A stretch of DNA of 64,000 bases from Mitsuokella sp. oral taxon 131 str. W9106 (GCF_000469545.1 NZ_KI273058.1:1-64000), one strand, 5' to 3'; counted from the first letter of the stretch, positions 51,745 through 60,700 are shown. Notes: generated from the sequence alone by a model not told the origin. A program made the numbers and translations.

Positions 51745-52923
51745 TTATGACTGGATTAAATAATGGTTTCGCACGATGAGACTGAGCGTCAGGAGCAGCA
51801 CGCCCGCGAAGCCGAAGACGTAGGGCATGCCGAGGTATGTCGCGATGACACCGCCGAGAATCGGCCCTGCCATCGAGCCGCATTGCTGTGCGGCAAAGAG
51901 GAATCCGAAGATGCGCCCCTTGTAGTCCGGCGGCGTATTCGAGGCGAGTACGGCGTTGATCGCAGGCTGGATCGCGCAGAAGAAGAGCCCGCCCGTGAAC
52001 TGCATGATGGCGAAGAGGCAGAGGCTGTGCGGTATGCCCTGCAGGATCATGCAGATGCCGGCGCCCGCGAGACCTGCGCACATCGTGCGGAAGAAGCCCT
52101 TCTTTTGTCCGAGCGATCCCCAGATGGGTGCCGCCATCGCGCCCGCGATGCCGCCGAGGGAGAAGACGAAGCCCGCGACGAAGACAATGTTGTCCATCGG
52201 CCCCGCGAGATCGGCGATGTACGTCGTGATGACGGGCTGGAGGATGAGGATGACCATTTGGACGAGCGTGCCGCAGATCATCATGCTGCGAATGAGCGGG
52301 ATCTTCCAAAGGCTCGTTTTTTTCTCGCCTGCAGCAGAGGCTTTTTCCTGTTTGGGGGCGGGCGGTTCCTTGATGACGAAGGTGAAGATGAGGAAATTCA
52401 AGAAGAGCGCGCAGCCTGCGACGAAGAATGAAGTACGCATGCCGAAGGCTTCGGCAAGCACGCCGCCGAGCAGCGGCCCCACGACGCCGCCTGCCGTGAG
52501 CACGCCCTGCATGAGGCCGAGGCAGAAGCCGAGCCGCGCTGGCGGCGCGTAGAGTGTCATGATCGCGAGATCCATCGGCCAAAGGCCGGCGGCGAATCCC
52601 TGGAAGAGGCGCATGAGGGTGAGCTGTTCGGGACTCTGCACGATCCCGCCCAAAAAGTAGCTCACGGAGAGCAGGAAGCTCGCGCGCATCGCCATGGCAC
52701 GCTTGCCCTTCGTGTCCGCCATGCGCCCCCAGATCGGCGCCATGATGGCGGACACGAGGAAGGTCGATGAAAAGACGATGCCCGACCAAAGATGCACCGC
52801 GTCTGCGCTGACGCCGAGGTCGCGCGTCAGGTACATCGGCAGGAATGGGATGAGCATGGTGTAGCTCGACGACATGAACAGAATGTTCATGGTGAGTATG
52901 GCGAGGACGATCTTCCAATTCAT
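51745..52923 (-). CDS. MFS transporter, multidrug-efflux-like
   Basis: 392 aa with about 12 membrane helices. The loop motif A is IWGRMADTKGKRAMAMRASF after helix 2, and the antiporter-type motif C is GVLTAGGVVGPLLGGVLAE in helix 5. These place it with drug/H+ antiporters (TetA/MdtG-like). The actual substrate is unknown. AGAAGGAAG precedes the ATG. It is a single gene on the minus strand. Confidence 0.88.
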   Translation of the reverse strand: MNWKIVLAILTMNILFMSSSYTMLIPFLPMYLTRDLGVSADAVHLWSGIVFSSTFLVSAIMAPIWGRMADTKGKRAMAMRASFLLSVSYFLGGIVQSPEQLTLMRLFQGFAAGLWPMDLAIMTLYAPPARLGFCLGLMQGVLTAGGVVGPLLGGVLAEAFGMRTSFFVAGCALFLNFLIFTFVIKEPPAPKQEKASAAGEKKTSLWKIPLIRSMMICGTLVQMVILILQPVITTYIADLAGPMDNIVFVAGFVFSLGGIAGAMAAPIWGSLGQKKGFFRTMCAGLAGAGICMILQGIPHSLCLFAIMQFTGGLFFCAIQPAINAVLASNTPPDYKGRIFGFLFAAQQCGSMAGPILGGVIATYLGMPYVFGFAGVLLLTLSLIVRNHYLIQS

Positions 52924-53028
52924 AAAATGACTTCCTTCTGTTTCATCGCGGTTTCGCCCGCAGCATGGTACTGCTCCCTATCGTACTGTTATTGTATCAC
53001 GTGGGCGGACGGTTCGCAAAGAGAAGGG

Positions 53029-53598
53029 TCAGTTTTCGATGCCCTTTCGCGCGGGGATTCCTTTCGTATAATAGTGGCGAATCTCCTGCATCTCCGTCAC
53101 GAGGTCGGCGCGCGCTATGAGCCAGTCGGGCGCGTTTCGTCCCGTGCAGACGAGTTCCGTCTTTGCGGGGAGCGCCGCGAGGAAGGATTCGAGCGCATCG
53201 CGGCGGATGAGCCCGAAGAAGAGCGCGACGTTCACCTCGTCGAGGATGACGAGGTCGTAGGCGGCGGATTCGGCGGCGCGCTTTGCCTTTTCGAGCCCCG
53301 CTTCGAGGAGGTCGCAGTAATCCTTGGGCGGCTCGCCCTTCGGGAATACGACGATGTCCTCGCCCCAGGCGGCGCGCTGCTCTTTGGTCAGCATGCCTTC
53401 CTCGGCGATGAAGAAGGGCTTGCCCGTCGTACGGAGCGTGAGGGCGGGAAAGCCCGCGAGAATCTTCTGCTCGCTGTAGGCGAGGCTCTTCATGAACTGC
53501 ATGAGGTAGACGCGGTGTCCTGCGCCGAGCGCACGGATCGCAAGCCCGATGGCTGCCGTCGTCTTTCCCTTGCCGTTTCCGGTGTAGACTTGAAGCAT
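53029..53598 (-). CDS. cobO: Corrinoid adenosyltransferase (CobO/BtuR type)
   Basis: 189 aa. Transfers the adenosyl group from ATP to reduced corrinoid. The P-loop VYTGNGKGKTTAAIGLAIRA is at the N-terminus, and DLVILDEVNVALFFG and ELVCTGRNAPDWLI are the other family motifs. It matches the CobA/CobO/BtuR superfamily, not PduO or EutT. It fits with the precorrin-2 branch genes at 6-10 kb, although no further cobalamin gene is adjacent. AAAGGAG precedes the ATG. Confidence 0.94.
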   Translation of the reverse strand: MLQVYTGNGKGKTTAAIGLAIRALGAGHRVYLMQFMKSLAYSEQKILAGFPALTLRTTGKPFFIAEEGMLTKEQRAAWGEDIVVFPKGEPPKDYCDLLEAGLEKAKRAAESAAYDLVILDEVNVALFFGLIRRDALESFLAALPAKTELVCTGRNAPDWLIARADLVTEMQEIRHYYTKGIPARKGIEN

Positions 53599-53738
53599 GA
53601 AAAACTCCTTTCGGGGCAGGGCGGAATCTCCTTTATTTTATTTATATATACTACTATATCATACTACGCTACGGATGGAATGTTATGACACGATGGATGG
53701 AATGCGGCAGGAAAGGGAAATGGGCGCGATCGGATTTC

Positions 53739-53767
53739 TGGACGAAACGATGAAATTGTGCTAGAGT
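53739..53767 (+). promoter_or_regulatory. Candidate promoter of dinB
   Basis: TGGACG (53739-53744) and TAGAGT (53762-53767) are spaced by 17 bp, and TGC directly before the -10 makes it an extended -10 element. Confidence 0.45.
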
Positions 53768-53781
53768 AAAGGCGGGACGAC

Positions 53782-53844
53782 GTGTACATGCTTCATGGTA
53801 CACGCACAAAGGGCCACGAGATCGTCTCTCGTGGCTCTTTGTGC
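53782..53844 (+). promoter_or_regulatory. Two hairpins in the dinB leader
   Basis: GTGTAC/GTACAC (53782-53803) forms a small stem. The second (53804-53844) is a long one in which gcacaaag, gccacgaga pair with their complements around six bases. No T run follows, so it is not a simple terminator. It lies between the candidate promoter and the dinB ribosome site. Confidence 0.6.
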
Positions 53845-53868
53845 TCCGAGCAGATAGGAAGGTGTTTT

Positions 53869-55017
53869 ATGGCGGTCATGCACGTGGATATGGATGCGTT
53901 TTTTGCCGCGATCGAGCAGCGCGACCACGCAGCGTATCGCGGGCGACCCGTCATCGTCGGCGGGCTTTCGGGGCGCGGGGTCGTCTCGACGTGCTCGTAC
54001 GAGGCGCGCCGCTATGGCGTGCATTCCGCGATGGCGATGGAGCGCGCGCGGACGCTCTGTCCGCATGCCGTATTCCTCGAAGGGAATTACGCGCACTACC
54101 GCGAAGTCTCGCGGGCGATTTTTGCCATTTTCGCACGCTACTCGCCCGTCGTCGAGCCGCTTTCGGTCGACGAGGCATTCCTCGACCTTGCGGGGCTTGC
54201 GCGCATCATGCGAACGCCGCGCGGCTACGCGGAAAAGCTCAAGGCGGACATTTGGCATGAGGTGGGGCTGGTCGCCTCCTGCGGCATTGCGCCGAACAAG
54301 TTCCTCGCCAAGATTGCGTCCGACCTCGAAAAGCCCGACGGGCTCGTCGTCATCGAGGAGGAGGACGTTCTATCCGTGCTCGCGCCGCTCGCCGTCGCGC
54401 GGATCTGGGGCGTTGGGAAAAAGACGGAAGAAGCGCTCCGAGCCCTTCGCATCAAGACGATCGGCGAACTGCGCGAAACGTCGCCCGCGCGCCTTTCCTG
54501 CGCGGTCGGTGCGCGCATGGCGCACCACCTCCTCGCGCTGGCAAACGGCGTAGATACCCGCCCCGTGGTGGCCGCGCGCGAGCGGAAATCCATCGGCAGG
54601 GAGCACACCTTCCCCAAAGATATTTCGGCAGGGGAGGAGGCGGAGGCGGCGCTCCTCGCGCTCGCGGGCGAGGTTGGGCGTCGCCTGCGGCGCGCGGGCA
54701 TCCGCGCGCGGACGATCCAGATCAAGGTGCGCCTCGGCTCCTTTCAGACCATCACGCGAAGCCGCACGCTTCCCGATGCGACGTGCTACGATGCGGAAAT
54801 TTACAAGACGGCGTATGAGCTCTTTTGCGCCCTGCGCCTTCGCGAGGGGATCCGTCTCCTTGGCATCACGGCTGCGGGACTCACGGCAGGAGAGCTGTCC
54901 CTCTTTCGCGACGAGGCGAAGAAGGACAGCCTCTATGCCGCCATTGACGCCATCAACGAAAAACTCGGCACGGCAGGCATTACGAAGGCGAAGCTCCTGC
55001 GGCGCGCACACGAATGA
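53869..55017 (+). CDS. dinB: DNA polymerase IV (Y-family translesion polymerase)
   Basis: 382 aa. The N-terminal HVDMDAFFAAIEQRDH holds the first metal-binding Asp, and PLSVDEAFLDL the second Asp/Glu pair. SCGIAPNKFLAKIASDLEKP and the helix-hairpin-helix ARIWGVGKKTEEALRALRI follow, then the little-finger domain starting near 240. I see no canonical beta-clamp motif at the C-terminus, which ends RRAHE. AGGAAGGTG precedes ATG 53869; the frame extends upstream to 53782 only through the leader hairpins. Confidence 0.94.
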   Translation: MAVMHVDMDAFFAAIEQRDHAAYRGRPVIVGGLSGRGVVSTCSYEARRYGVHSAMAMERARTLCPHAVFLEGNYAHYREVSRAIFAIFARYSPVVEPLSVDEAFLDLAGLARIMRTPRGYAEKLKADIWHEVGLVASCGIAPNKFLAKIASDLEKPDGLVVIEEEDVLSVLAPLAVARIWGVGKKTEEALRALRIKTIGELRETSPARLSCAVGARMAHHLLALANGVDTRPVVAARERKSIGREHTFPKDISAGEEAEAALLALAGEVGRRLRRAGIRARTIQIKVRLGSFQTITRSRTLPDATCYDAEIYKTAYELFCALRLREGIRLLGITAAGLTAGELSLFRDEAKKDSLYAAIDAINEKLGTAGITKAKLLRRAHE

Positions 55018-55034
55018 AATTAAATTTGTGAAAA

Positions 55035-55059
55035 AAGTTATAGCCAAGAGTCATAACTT
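55035..55059. promoter_or_regulatory. Inverted repeat in the promoter region of the molybdopterin operon
   Basis: AAGTTAT and ATAACTT form a perfect dyad separated by 11 bases. TAAAAT at 55064-55069 just downstream is a possible -10. GTTAT/ATAAC half-sites recall those of molybdate-responsive ModE-type regulators, but this is inference. Confidence 0.4.
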
Positions 55060-55086
55060 ACGTTAAAATAGAATAAGTTTGAATGT

Positions 55087-55213
55087 AACTCCGAGCGCGT
55101 ATGGCTAAGGCAATGCTATGCCGTGCGCGTCGGGGCCTCGGGGGAAACGCCGAGACCTTCCGCCGCAAGGGCATTGAAAAGGAGCAGAACCGATCGGTAC
55201 GGACGATCCTTTT
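55087..55213 (+). promoter_or_regulatory. Candidate Moco riboswitch
   Basis: The leader of the molybdenum cofactor operon carries the elements I associate with the Moco RNA motif: a 5' ACTCCGAGC segment, paired arms gcgcg...cgcgc around a mini-stem with GGC...GCC, a hairpin capped by GGGAAACGCC, and a 3' CTTCCGCCGCAAGGGCATTG segment. A possible expression platform follows: AAAAGGA (55177-55183) can pair with TCCTTTT (55207-55213). Assignment is from memory of the motif and from the Moco genes directly downstream. Confidence 0.65.
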
Positions 55214-55275
55214 GCTGCGCATTTGCGGCGAGGATGGTCTTTTTTCTTTGGATTACGATTAGGAGCGAGCAAGGC

Positions 55276-56307
55276 ATGAAGGAAATCCGAACCGTCGATG
55301 CGGTGGGGCAGCGGCTCTGCCACGACATCACGCAGATCGTGCGCGGCGTGACGAAGGACGCACGCTTTCGCAAGGGACACGTCATCTGTGAGGCGGATGT
55401 TCCCGTCCTCTTGTCGCTTGGCAAGGATCACATTTATATTTGGGACGCAGACGGCAGCCAGCTCCATGAGGATGAAGCGGCGGACGTGCTGCGCGCGCTT
55501 TGCCAAAATGCGCACATGCATGCGACTGCACCGAAAGAGGGCAAGATCGAGCTCGTCGCCGATTGCGACGGGGTCTTTCAGGTCGACGCAGATCGGCTCA
55601 ATGCCGTAAACGAAATCGAGGACATGACGATCGCGACATTGCCGCAGAACATGCCCGTCCAAAAGGGACGCCACCTCGCGGGCATGCGCGTGACGCCGCT
55701 CTTCATCGGCAAGGAGCGCATGGAAGAGGTCAAAAAAGTTGCGGGCAGCGAGCCGCTGCTGCGCATTCGCCCCTATCGGAAGAATCTTAGGGTCGGCGTC
55801 GTGACGACGGGCACGGAAGTGTTTTTAGGCCGTATCGAGGACACGTTCACGCCCGTGCTCGCGGCAAAGCTCAAGGCGTTCGGCCTCGCCATCGCGGCGC
55901 ATCGCCTCACCGACGATGTGACGGAGCACACGCAGGCGGCGATTGAAGAGCTCCTCGCCTGCGGCATGGACATCATCCTCTGCACGGGCGGCATGAGCGT
56001 CGATCCCGATGACCGCACGCCGGCGGCGATTCGCGCGGCGGGCGTGGACATCGTGACCTACGGCGCGCCCGTCCTGCCGGGCGCGATGTTCCTTCTCGGA
56101 TACGCTGAGCGGGAGGGACGGCAGGTGACGGTCATGGGGCTGCCGGGCTGCGTGATGTTCGACAAGGCGACGATTTTCGATAGGATCCTGCCGCGCGCGA
56201 TTGCAGGGGATGCCATCACGCGCCGCGAGATCCGGCACTTCGGCGTCGGCGGGCTCTGTATGCGCTGTGAGACGTGCCACTATCCCGTCTGCGGGTTCGC
56301 GCACTGA
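55276..56307 (+). CDS. Molybdopterin-binding domain protein of the Moco operon
   Basis: 343 aa. The N-terminal part (about 1-170) includes VGQRLCHDITQIVRGVTKDA and DHIYIWDADGSQLHEDEAA. The second half is a MogA/MoeA-type molybdopterin-binding domain with RVGVVTTGTEVFLGRIEDTF and DIILCTGGMSVDPDDRTPAA. A Cys-rich C-terminus (LCMRCETCHYPVCGFAH) could bind metal. It resembles an N-terminal MoeA-like protein without the full MoeA layout. The role is probably in molybdate insertion or cofactor handling. AGGAG precedes ATG 55276. Confidence 0.8.
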   Translation: MKEIRTVDAVGQRLCHDITQIVRGVTKDARFRKGHVICEADVPVLLSLGKDHIYIWDADGSQLHEDEAADVLRALCQNAHMHATAPKEGKIELVADCDGVFQVDADRLNAVNEIEDMTIATLPQNMPVQKGRHLAGMRVTPLFIGKERMEEVKKVAGSEPLLRIRPYRKNLRVGVVTTGTEVFLGRIEDTFTPVLAAKLKAFGLAIAAHRLTDDVTEHTQAAIEELLACGMDIILCTGGMSVDPDDRTPAAIRAAGVDIVTYGAPVLPGAMFLLGYAEREGRQVTVMGLPGCVMFDKATIFDRILPRAIAGDAITRREIRHFGVGGLCMRCETCHYPVCGFAH

Positions 56308-56334
56308 TCGCAAGGCATGGAGAGGAGGAAGGAT

Positions 56335-57549
56335 ATGAGCGTGCAGGATATATCCGTGGAGCAGGCAGTCGATATGCTGCTCGGCCGCACGAAGGAAATC
56401 GAGGACGTGGAGCGCGTGCCGCTTGACCATGCGCTCGGGCGCGTGCTCGCTGAAGACATGCGTGCGCCGTTTCCGAATCCGCCGTTTGACCGTTCGCCGC
56501 TCGACGGCTACACGTTCGCCGCAGAGGCGACAAAGGGGGCGACGGAGCGAGACCCCGTGCGCCTCGCGGTCGTCGGCGAGGAGTGCGCGGGCGCGTTTTA
56601 CGCGAAGCGCGTCGTTTTGGGCACGGCCGTCCGCATCATGACGGGCGGCGCGATCCCCGCAGGATGCGACTGCGTCGTGCGGCAGGAGGACGTCCTATTT
56701 GAGGCGGGCGGCATCACCGTGCCGTACGAGCTGCACCATCATGAAAACTACTGCTTCGCAGGCGAGGATGTCGCGGAGGGCGCACTGCTCGCAAGGCAGG
56801 GCGAGGAGCTTTCGGCGGCGCATATCGGCGTGCTCGCGAGCCTCGGCTTTGCGGAGCTCCCCGTCTACCGCCGCCTGCGCGTCGCGATTGCGAGCACGGG
56901 GGACGAGCTTATGCTGCCCGGCACGCCGCTCGCACCGGGCAAGATATACAACAGCAACCTGTACCTTTTGTCGTCGCGCCTCAGGGAAATGGGATTCGAT
57001 CCGATGGTGCTCGGCATCCTGCCCGACGATGCGGAGAGAGCGGCGGCGCTTATCGCGCGCTATCGTGAAAAGGCGGATCTTTTTTTGACGACGGGTGGGG
57101 TCTCGGTCGGCAAGAAGGACATCATGCACGGCGTCGTGAAGACGATCGGCGAGCGGCTCTTCTGGCGCGTCTGCATGAAGCCGGGCGCGCCTGCCATCGG
57201 CTATACGTCGGGCACCATGCTCGGCATCGCGCTGTCTGGCAACCCGTTTGCTTCCTACGCGACGTTCGAGCTCCTCGTGCGGCCTGTGCTCGCGAAATTC
57301 GCGCGGCGCGCGTCCGTGCTCGTGCATCATGCGCGCGGCGTGCTCGCGGACGCGTTCCCGAAGAAGAGCCTCGGCAGGCGCTTCATCCGCGCGCATTTCG
57401 ACGCCGGGACGGGACGCGTCACGCTGCCGGAGCAGCACGCTTCAGGCACGCTTTCGGGGCTTGCGCGCTGCAATGCCTTTGTCGAGATTCCTGCCGGGAC
57501 TTCCGCACTCAAGGCGGGCGCGGAAGTCGATGTTGTGTTATTGAAGTGA
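56335..57549 (+). CDS. moeA: Molybdopterin molybdenumtransferase
   Basis: 404 aa. Inserts molybdate into adenylylated molybdopterin. MoeA landmarks in order are PNPPFDRSPLDGYTF near residue 40, VRIMTGGAIPAGCDCVVRQE near 105, RVAIASTGDELMLPGTPL near 185, LTTGGVSVGKKDIM near 250, and GIALSGNPFASYATFELL near 300. The expected domain IV is at the C-terminus. ATG 56335 is preceded by GGAGGAAGG. It is 27 bases downstream of the molybdopterin-binding protein. Confidence 0.95.
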   Translation: MSVQDISVEQAVDMLLGRTKEIEDVERVPLDHALGRVLAEDMRAPFPNPPFDRSPLDGYTFAAEATKGATERDPVRLAVVGEECAGAFYAKRVVLGTAVRIMTGGAIPAGCDCVVRQEDVLFEAGGITVPYELHHHENYCFAGEDVAEGALLARQGEELSAAHIGVLASLGFAELPVYRRLRVAIASTGDELMLPGTPLAPGKIYNSNLYLLSSRLREMGFDPMVLGILPDDAERAAALIARYREKADLFLTTGGVSVGKKDIMHGVVKTIGERLFWRVCMKPGAPAIGYTSGTMLGIALSGNPFASYATFELLVRPVLAKFARRASVLVHHARGVLADAFPKKSLGRRFIRAHFDAGTGRVTLPEQHASGTLSGLARCNAFVEIPAGTSALKAGAEVDVVLLK

Positions 57550-57560
57550 GATGGGATACT

Positions 57561-58553
57561 ATGTACGATCGTTTCAATCGGAAAATCGAGTACGTCCGCA
57601 TTTCGCTGACGGATCGCTGCAATCTGCGCTGCCGCTACTGCATGCCGGAAGAAGGCGTACCGAAGCTCGCGCATGACGATATCCTGCGGTTTGACGAAAT
57701 CGTCCGCGTCGTGCGCCAGCTCGCGCGCCTCGGCGTCAGGAAGGTGCGGCTGACGGGCGGCGAGCCGCTCATCCGGCGTGACATCACGAAGCTCGTCGCA
57801 TCGATTCGCGCGGTCAGCGGCATCGAGAGCGTCGCCGTCACGACGAACGGCGTGCTGCTGCAAGAGCTCGCGGAGGGACTCGTGCAGGCGGGGCTTTCCG
57901 CCTGCAACATCAGTCTCGACACGCTAAGGCCGGAGACGTTTGCCTCGATCACGAGGCGCGATGCCTTTTCGCGCGTTGCGGCGGGCATCGAGGCGCTCGA
58001 AGCGGCAGGGCTTCGCGACATCAAGTTCAACTGCGTGCCCATCAAGGGCGTCAATGAGGAGGAGCTTCCCGCGCTCGTCGCGAAGCTTGTGAAGGATCGT
58101 CCGTACAAGTTCCGCTTCATCGAGCTCATGCCGATCGGCTGTGCCTGCGAGGCGGGCTTTGCGGGCGTGCCGATGGCGGACGTAGCGTTGCAGCTCATGC
58201 GTGCATTCGGCGCGCTGACGCCTGCGCCCGCACCGAAGGGCGTACATGGTCCCGCGCGCTATTACCGCATGGCGGGGTTTTGCGGCGAGGTCGGATTCAT
58301 CGACGCGATGGAGCATAAATTCTGTGCCGCGTGCAACCGCGTGCGCCTCACGGCGGAGGGTTTCCTGAAGCTTTGCCTCAATGCGAGCACGGGACTCGAC
58401 CTTCGGACGCTCCTGCGCGGCGGCATCACAGACGAGAATCTCGCACTCGCGCTAAGGAGCGCGATCTACAAAAAGCCGGAGGAACATTTTTTTGAAGAGG
58501 CGGGACACTACGCGAAGCGCGACAGCCGCGCCATGTACCAAGTCGGCGGCTGA
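57561..58553 (+). CDS. moaA: GTP 3',8-cyclase
   Basis: 330 aa radical-SAM enzyme starting molybdopterin synthesis from GTP. The N-terminal cluster is in DRCNLRCRYCMPEEG, SAM-binding in RLTGGEPLIRRD, and the C-terminal cluster in HKFCAACNRVRLTAEGFLKLC. The double-glycine C-terminus (QVGG) required by MoaA is present. The ribosome site is weak (GAGATGGGA), and the gene starts 11 bases after moeA. MoaC, which acts next, is not in the window. Confidence 0.96.
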   Translation: MYDRFNRKIEYVRISLTDRCNLRCRYCMPEEGVPKLAHDDILRFDEIVRVVRQLARLGVRKVRLTGGEPLIRRDITKLVASIRAVSGIESVAVTTNGVLLQELAEGLVQAGLSACNISLDTLRPETFASITRRDAFSRVAAGIEALEAAGLRDIKFNCVPIKGVNEEELPALVAKLVKDRPYKFRFIELMPIGCACEAGFAGVPMADVALQLMRAFGALTPAPAPKGVHGPARYYRMAGFCGEVGFIDAMEHKFCAACNRVRLTAEGFLKLCLNASTGLDLRTLLRGGITDENLALALRSAIYKKPEEHFFEEAGHYAKRDSRAMYQVGG

Positions 58554-58617
58554 GGCATGCGGAAAGACGGTTTGTGCGCACGGCATATGCGCATGTAGGA
58601 TAAAGGGAGGATTCGCG

Positions 58618-59544
58618 ATGGGACAGATCAAGGCCATTTGCACGAGTGAGACAAAGGGCACGCTGAAACATGTCGTACACAAGGCACTCTTTCATACGGA
58701 ATGGGGCATTGTCGGCGACGCGCACGCGGGCGACTGGCATCGTCAGGTCAGCTTTCTCGGCCATGAGGAAATCAAGGCGTTTCGCCGCCGCGGCGTTCTC
58801 GTGAAGTTCGGTGCGTTCGGCGAGAACATCGTCGCGGATGGCTTCGATTTCAAGACGCTGCCCGTTGGAACGCGCCTTCGCTCCGGCGACGTCTGGTTTG
58901 AGATCACACAGATCGGCAAGGCGTGCCACAAGGCGTGCGCGATCCGCGAGCAGGTCGGCGACTGCATCATGCCGCGCGAGGGCATCTTTGGCCGCGTGCT
59001 GCACGGCGGCTGGATCGAGGAAGGCGATATGCTGGAGATCACCGAAGAGCCGATGCCGCTGGACGCCGCGATCATCACGGCGAGTGACAAGGGAAGCCGC
59101 GGCGAGCGCGAGGACAAGAGCGGCGGGAAGCTGAAGGAAATGCTTGAGGCGGCAGGCTACGCGGTCCTGGAGAAGGCGATCCTGCCCGACGAACAGGATG
59201 CGCTCGAACATAAGCTCAAGGAGTTTGCGGCGCTCGGCTTCGGCCTTATCGCGACGACGGGCGGCACGGGGTTTTCCGTGCGCGACGTGACGCCGGAGGC
59301 AACGCGCGCCGTCTGCACGCGCCTTGCTCCGGGCATCGCGGAGGCAATGCGCGCGTTCTCGATGGGGATCACACACCGCGCGATGCTTTCGCGCGCCGAG
59401 GCGGGCATCTGCAAGCGTTCCCTCATCGTCAACCTGCCCGGCAGCGAGAAAGCCGTCGAGGAGTGCCTCGGCTTCATCCTGCCTGAGCTCAGGCACGGCA
59501 TCGAGATCCTGCGTGGCGAAGCGGGCGAGTGTGCAAGAAAGTAA
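58618..59544 (+). CDS. MOSC-domain / MogA-type molybdopterin adenylyltransferase fusion
   Basis: 308 aa in two parts. Residues 1-145 are a MOSC domain (GIVGDAHAGDWHRQVSFLG, GAFGENIVADGFDF, and Cys residues in IGKACHKACAIR). Residues about 150-308 are MogA/MoaB-like (AAIITASDKGSRGEREDKSG, LIATTGGTGFSVRDVTPEAT, RSLIVNLPGSEKAVEECL). The second part should adenylylate molybdopterin for MoeA; the MOSC part may act in sulfur or cofactor transfer. Fusion suggests the two steps are coupled. GGGAGG precedes the ATG. Confidence 0.9.
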   Translation: MGQIKAICTSETKGTLKHVVHKALFHTEWGIVGDAHAGDWHRQVSFLGHEEIKAFRRRGVLVKFGAFGENIVADGFDFKTLPVGTRLRSGDVWFEITQIGKACHKACAIREQVGDCIMPREGIFGRVLHGGWIEEGDMLEITEEPMPLDAAIITASDKGSRGEREDKSGGKLKEMLEAAGYAVLEKAILPDEQDALEHKLKEFAALGFGLIATTGGTGFSVRDVTPEATRAVCTRLAPGIAEAMRAFSMGITHRAMLSRAEAGICKRSLIVNLPGSEKAVEECLGFILPELRHGIEILRGEAGECARK

Positions 59545-59551
59545 GAGTGCC

Positions 59552-60655
59552 ATGGATTTTTCGGATATAGCCCTGCTCCTCGTCGCGGGCGGCAAGAGCA
59601 GCCGCATGGGGCAGGACAAGCGGTGGGCCGCGCTCGGCGATACGGCACTTCTCGCACGGCTGGCGCAAAAGGCGGATCGGATCCCGTTTGCGGAGCGGCT
59701 CCTCTGCGTCGAGCGGGAAACGCCGGCGCTTCTTCGCCTCGCCGGGCAGCATGGCATGCGTCTCGTATGCGACGAACGGCAGGAAGCTGGCCCGATGGAA
59801 GGGCTGCGGCGCGGCCTTTCGGCGATGGGGACGGACTGGGGACTCGCGGTTTCCTGCGACATGCCGTTCTTTGCGTTTGAAGCAGCCTGCGATCTGCTGA
59901 GCGCGGCGCAGGAGAGCCCCGCCGCCCGTGCCGTACTGCCCGTGCAGGGGCGCAGGTGGCAGCCGCTCGCCGCACTCTATCACCGTGGGCTCGCCGCCGT
60001 GTTTTTGGCGGCACTCGCGCGCGGCGAGCGAAAGATCCGCGCGGCGGCAAGTGGCGCGGCGCACGTGCTCGTGCCGTTTGACGAAGCGCGCGAAAGCCTC
60101 TTTTTCAACGTCAACACGCCCGCCGACCTGCGCCTTGCCGCAGGCCGTATTGCAAACGAGGGGCGGCGCGTTCCGCTCGTGACGGTTTCGGCGCCGCAGT
60201 CGGGTACGGGCAAGACGACGTTCATCGAGCGCGTCCTGCCGATTCTCGCGGCGGCGGGGATTCGCGCTGGAGTCGTCAAGGGCGACGCCCACGGCTACCA
60301 TCTCGACCGCAAGGGCAAGGACAGCGACCGGTTCCGCGCAGCGGGGGCGCGCGCGACGGCTGTCGTCTCGCCCAGCGGCTACTTCATCGAGCAGCGGACG
60401 GAGACGCGCGAGAGCCTTGCAGCGGTCGCCGCGCGTCTGAAGGATGTCGACCTCGTGCTCATCGAGAGCCGCAATCACGGTACGGCGCCGATTCTCTCCC
60501 TCTTCCGCGGCAAGGGCGAACCCATCGTCACGGACGAGGTGGCAGCGGCTTTCGCCAAGAGCGAGCGGCAGATCCCCATAGAAGGCGTCCGGGTATTCGA
60601 CCTCGACGACAGGGAAGCGGCGGCGCGCACGATCCGCTTTCTCGCGTGCCGCTGA
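59552..60655 (+). CDS. mobA-mobB: Fused MobA-MobB (molybdenum cofactor guanylyltransferase and GTP-binding protein)
   Basis: 367 aa. Residues about 1-200 are MobA (LLLVAGGKSSRMGQDKRWAA, EAGPMEGLRRGL, VSCDMPFFAFEA, FFNVNTPADL), attaching GMP to molybdopterin. Residues about 210-367 are MobB with Walker A APQSGTGKTTFIERVL and GVVKGDAHGYHLDRKGKDSD. It shows the cell makes the bis-MGD cofactor form used by formate dehydrogenase and DMSO-reductase family enzymes. It starts seven bases after the MOSC-MogA gene and is followed by a strong terminator. Confidence 0.93.
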   Translation: MDFSDIALLLVAGGKSSRMGQDKRWAALGDTALLARLAQKADRIPFAERLLCVERETPALLRLAGQHGMRLVCDERQEAGPMEGLRRGLSAMGTDWGLAVSCDMPFFAFEAACDLLSAAQESPAARAVLPVQGRRWQPLAALYHRGLAAVFLAALARGERKIRAAASGAAHVLVPFDEARESLFFNVNTPADLRLAAGRIANEGRRVPLVTVSAPQSGTGKTTFIERVLPILAAAGIRAGVVKGDAHGYHLDRKGKDSDRFRAAGARATAVVSPSGYFIEQRTETRESLAAVAARLKDVDLVLIESRNHGTAPILSLFRGKGEPIVTDEVAAAFAKSERQIPIEGVRVFDLDDREAAARTIRFLACR

Positions 60656-60700
60656 ACCGCTGGACGCATCGGTTTTGGGCGATCTTTTGAAATGGCATGG

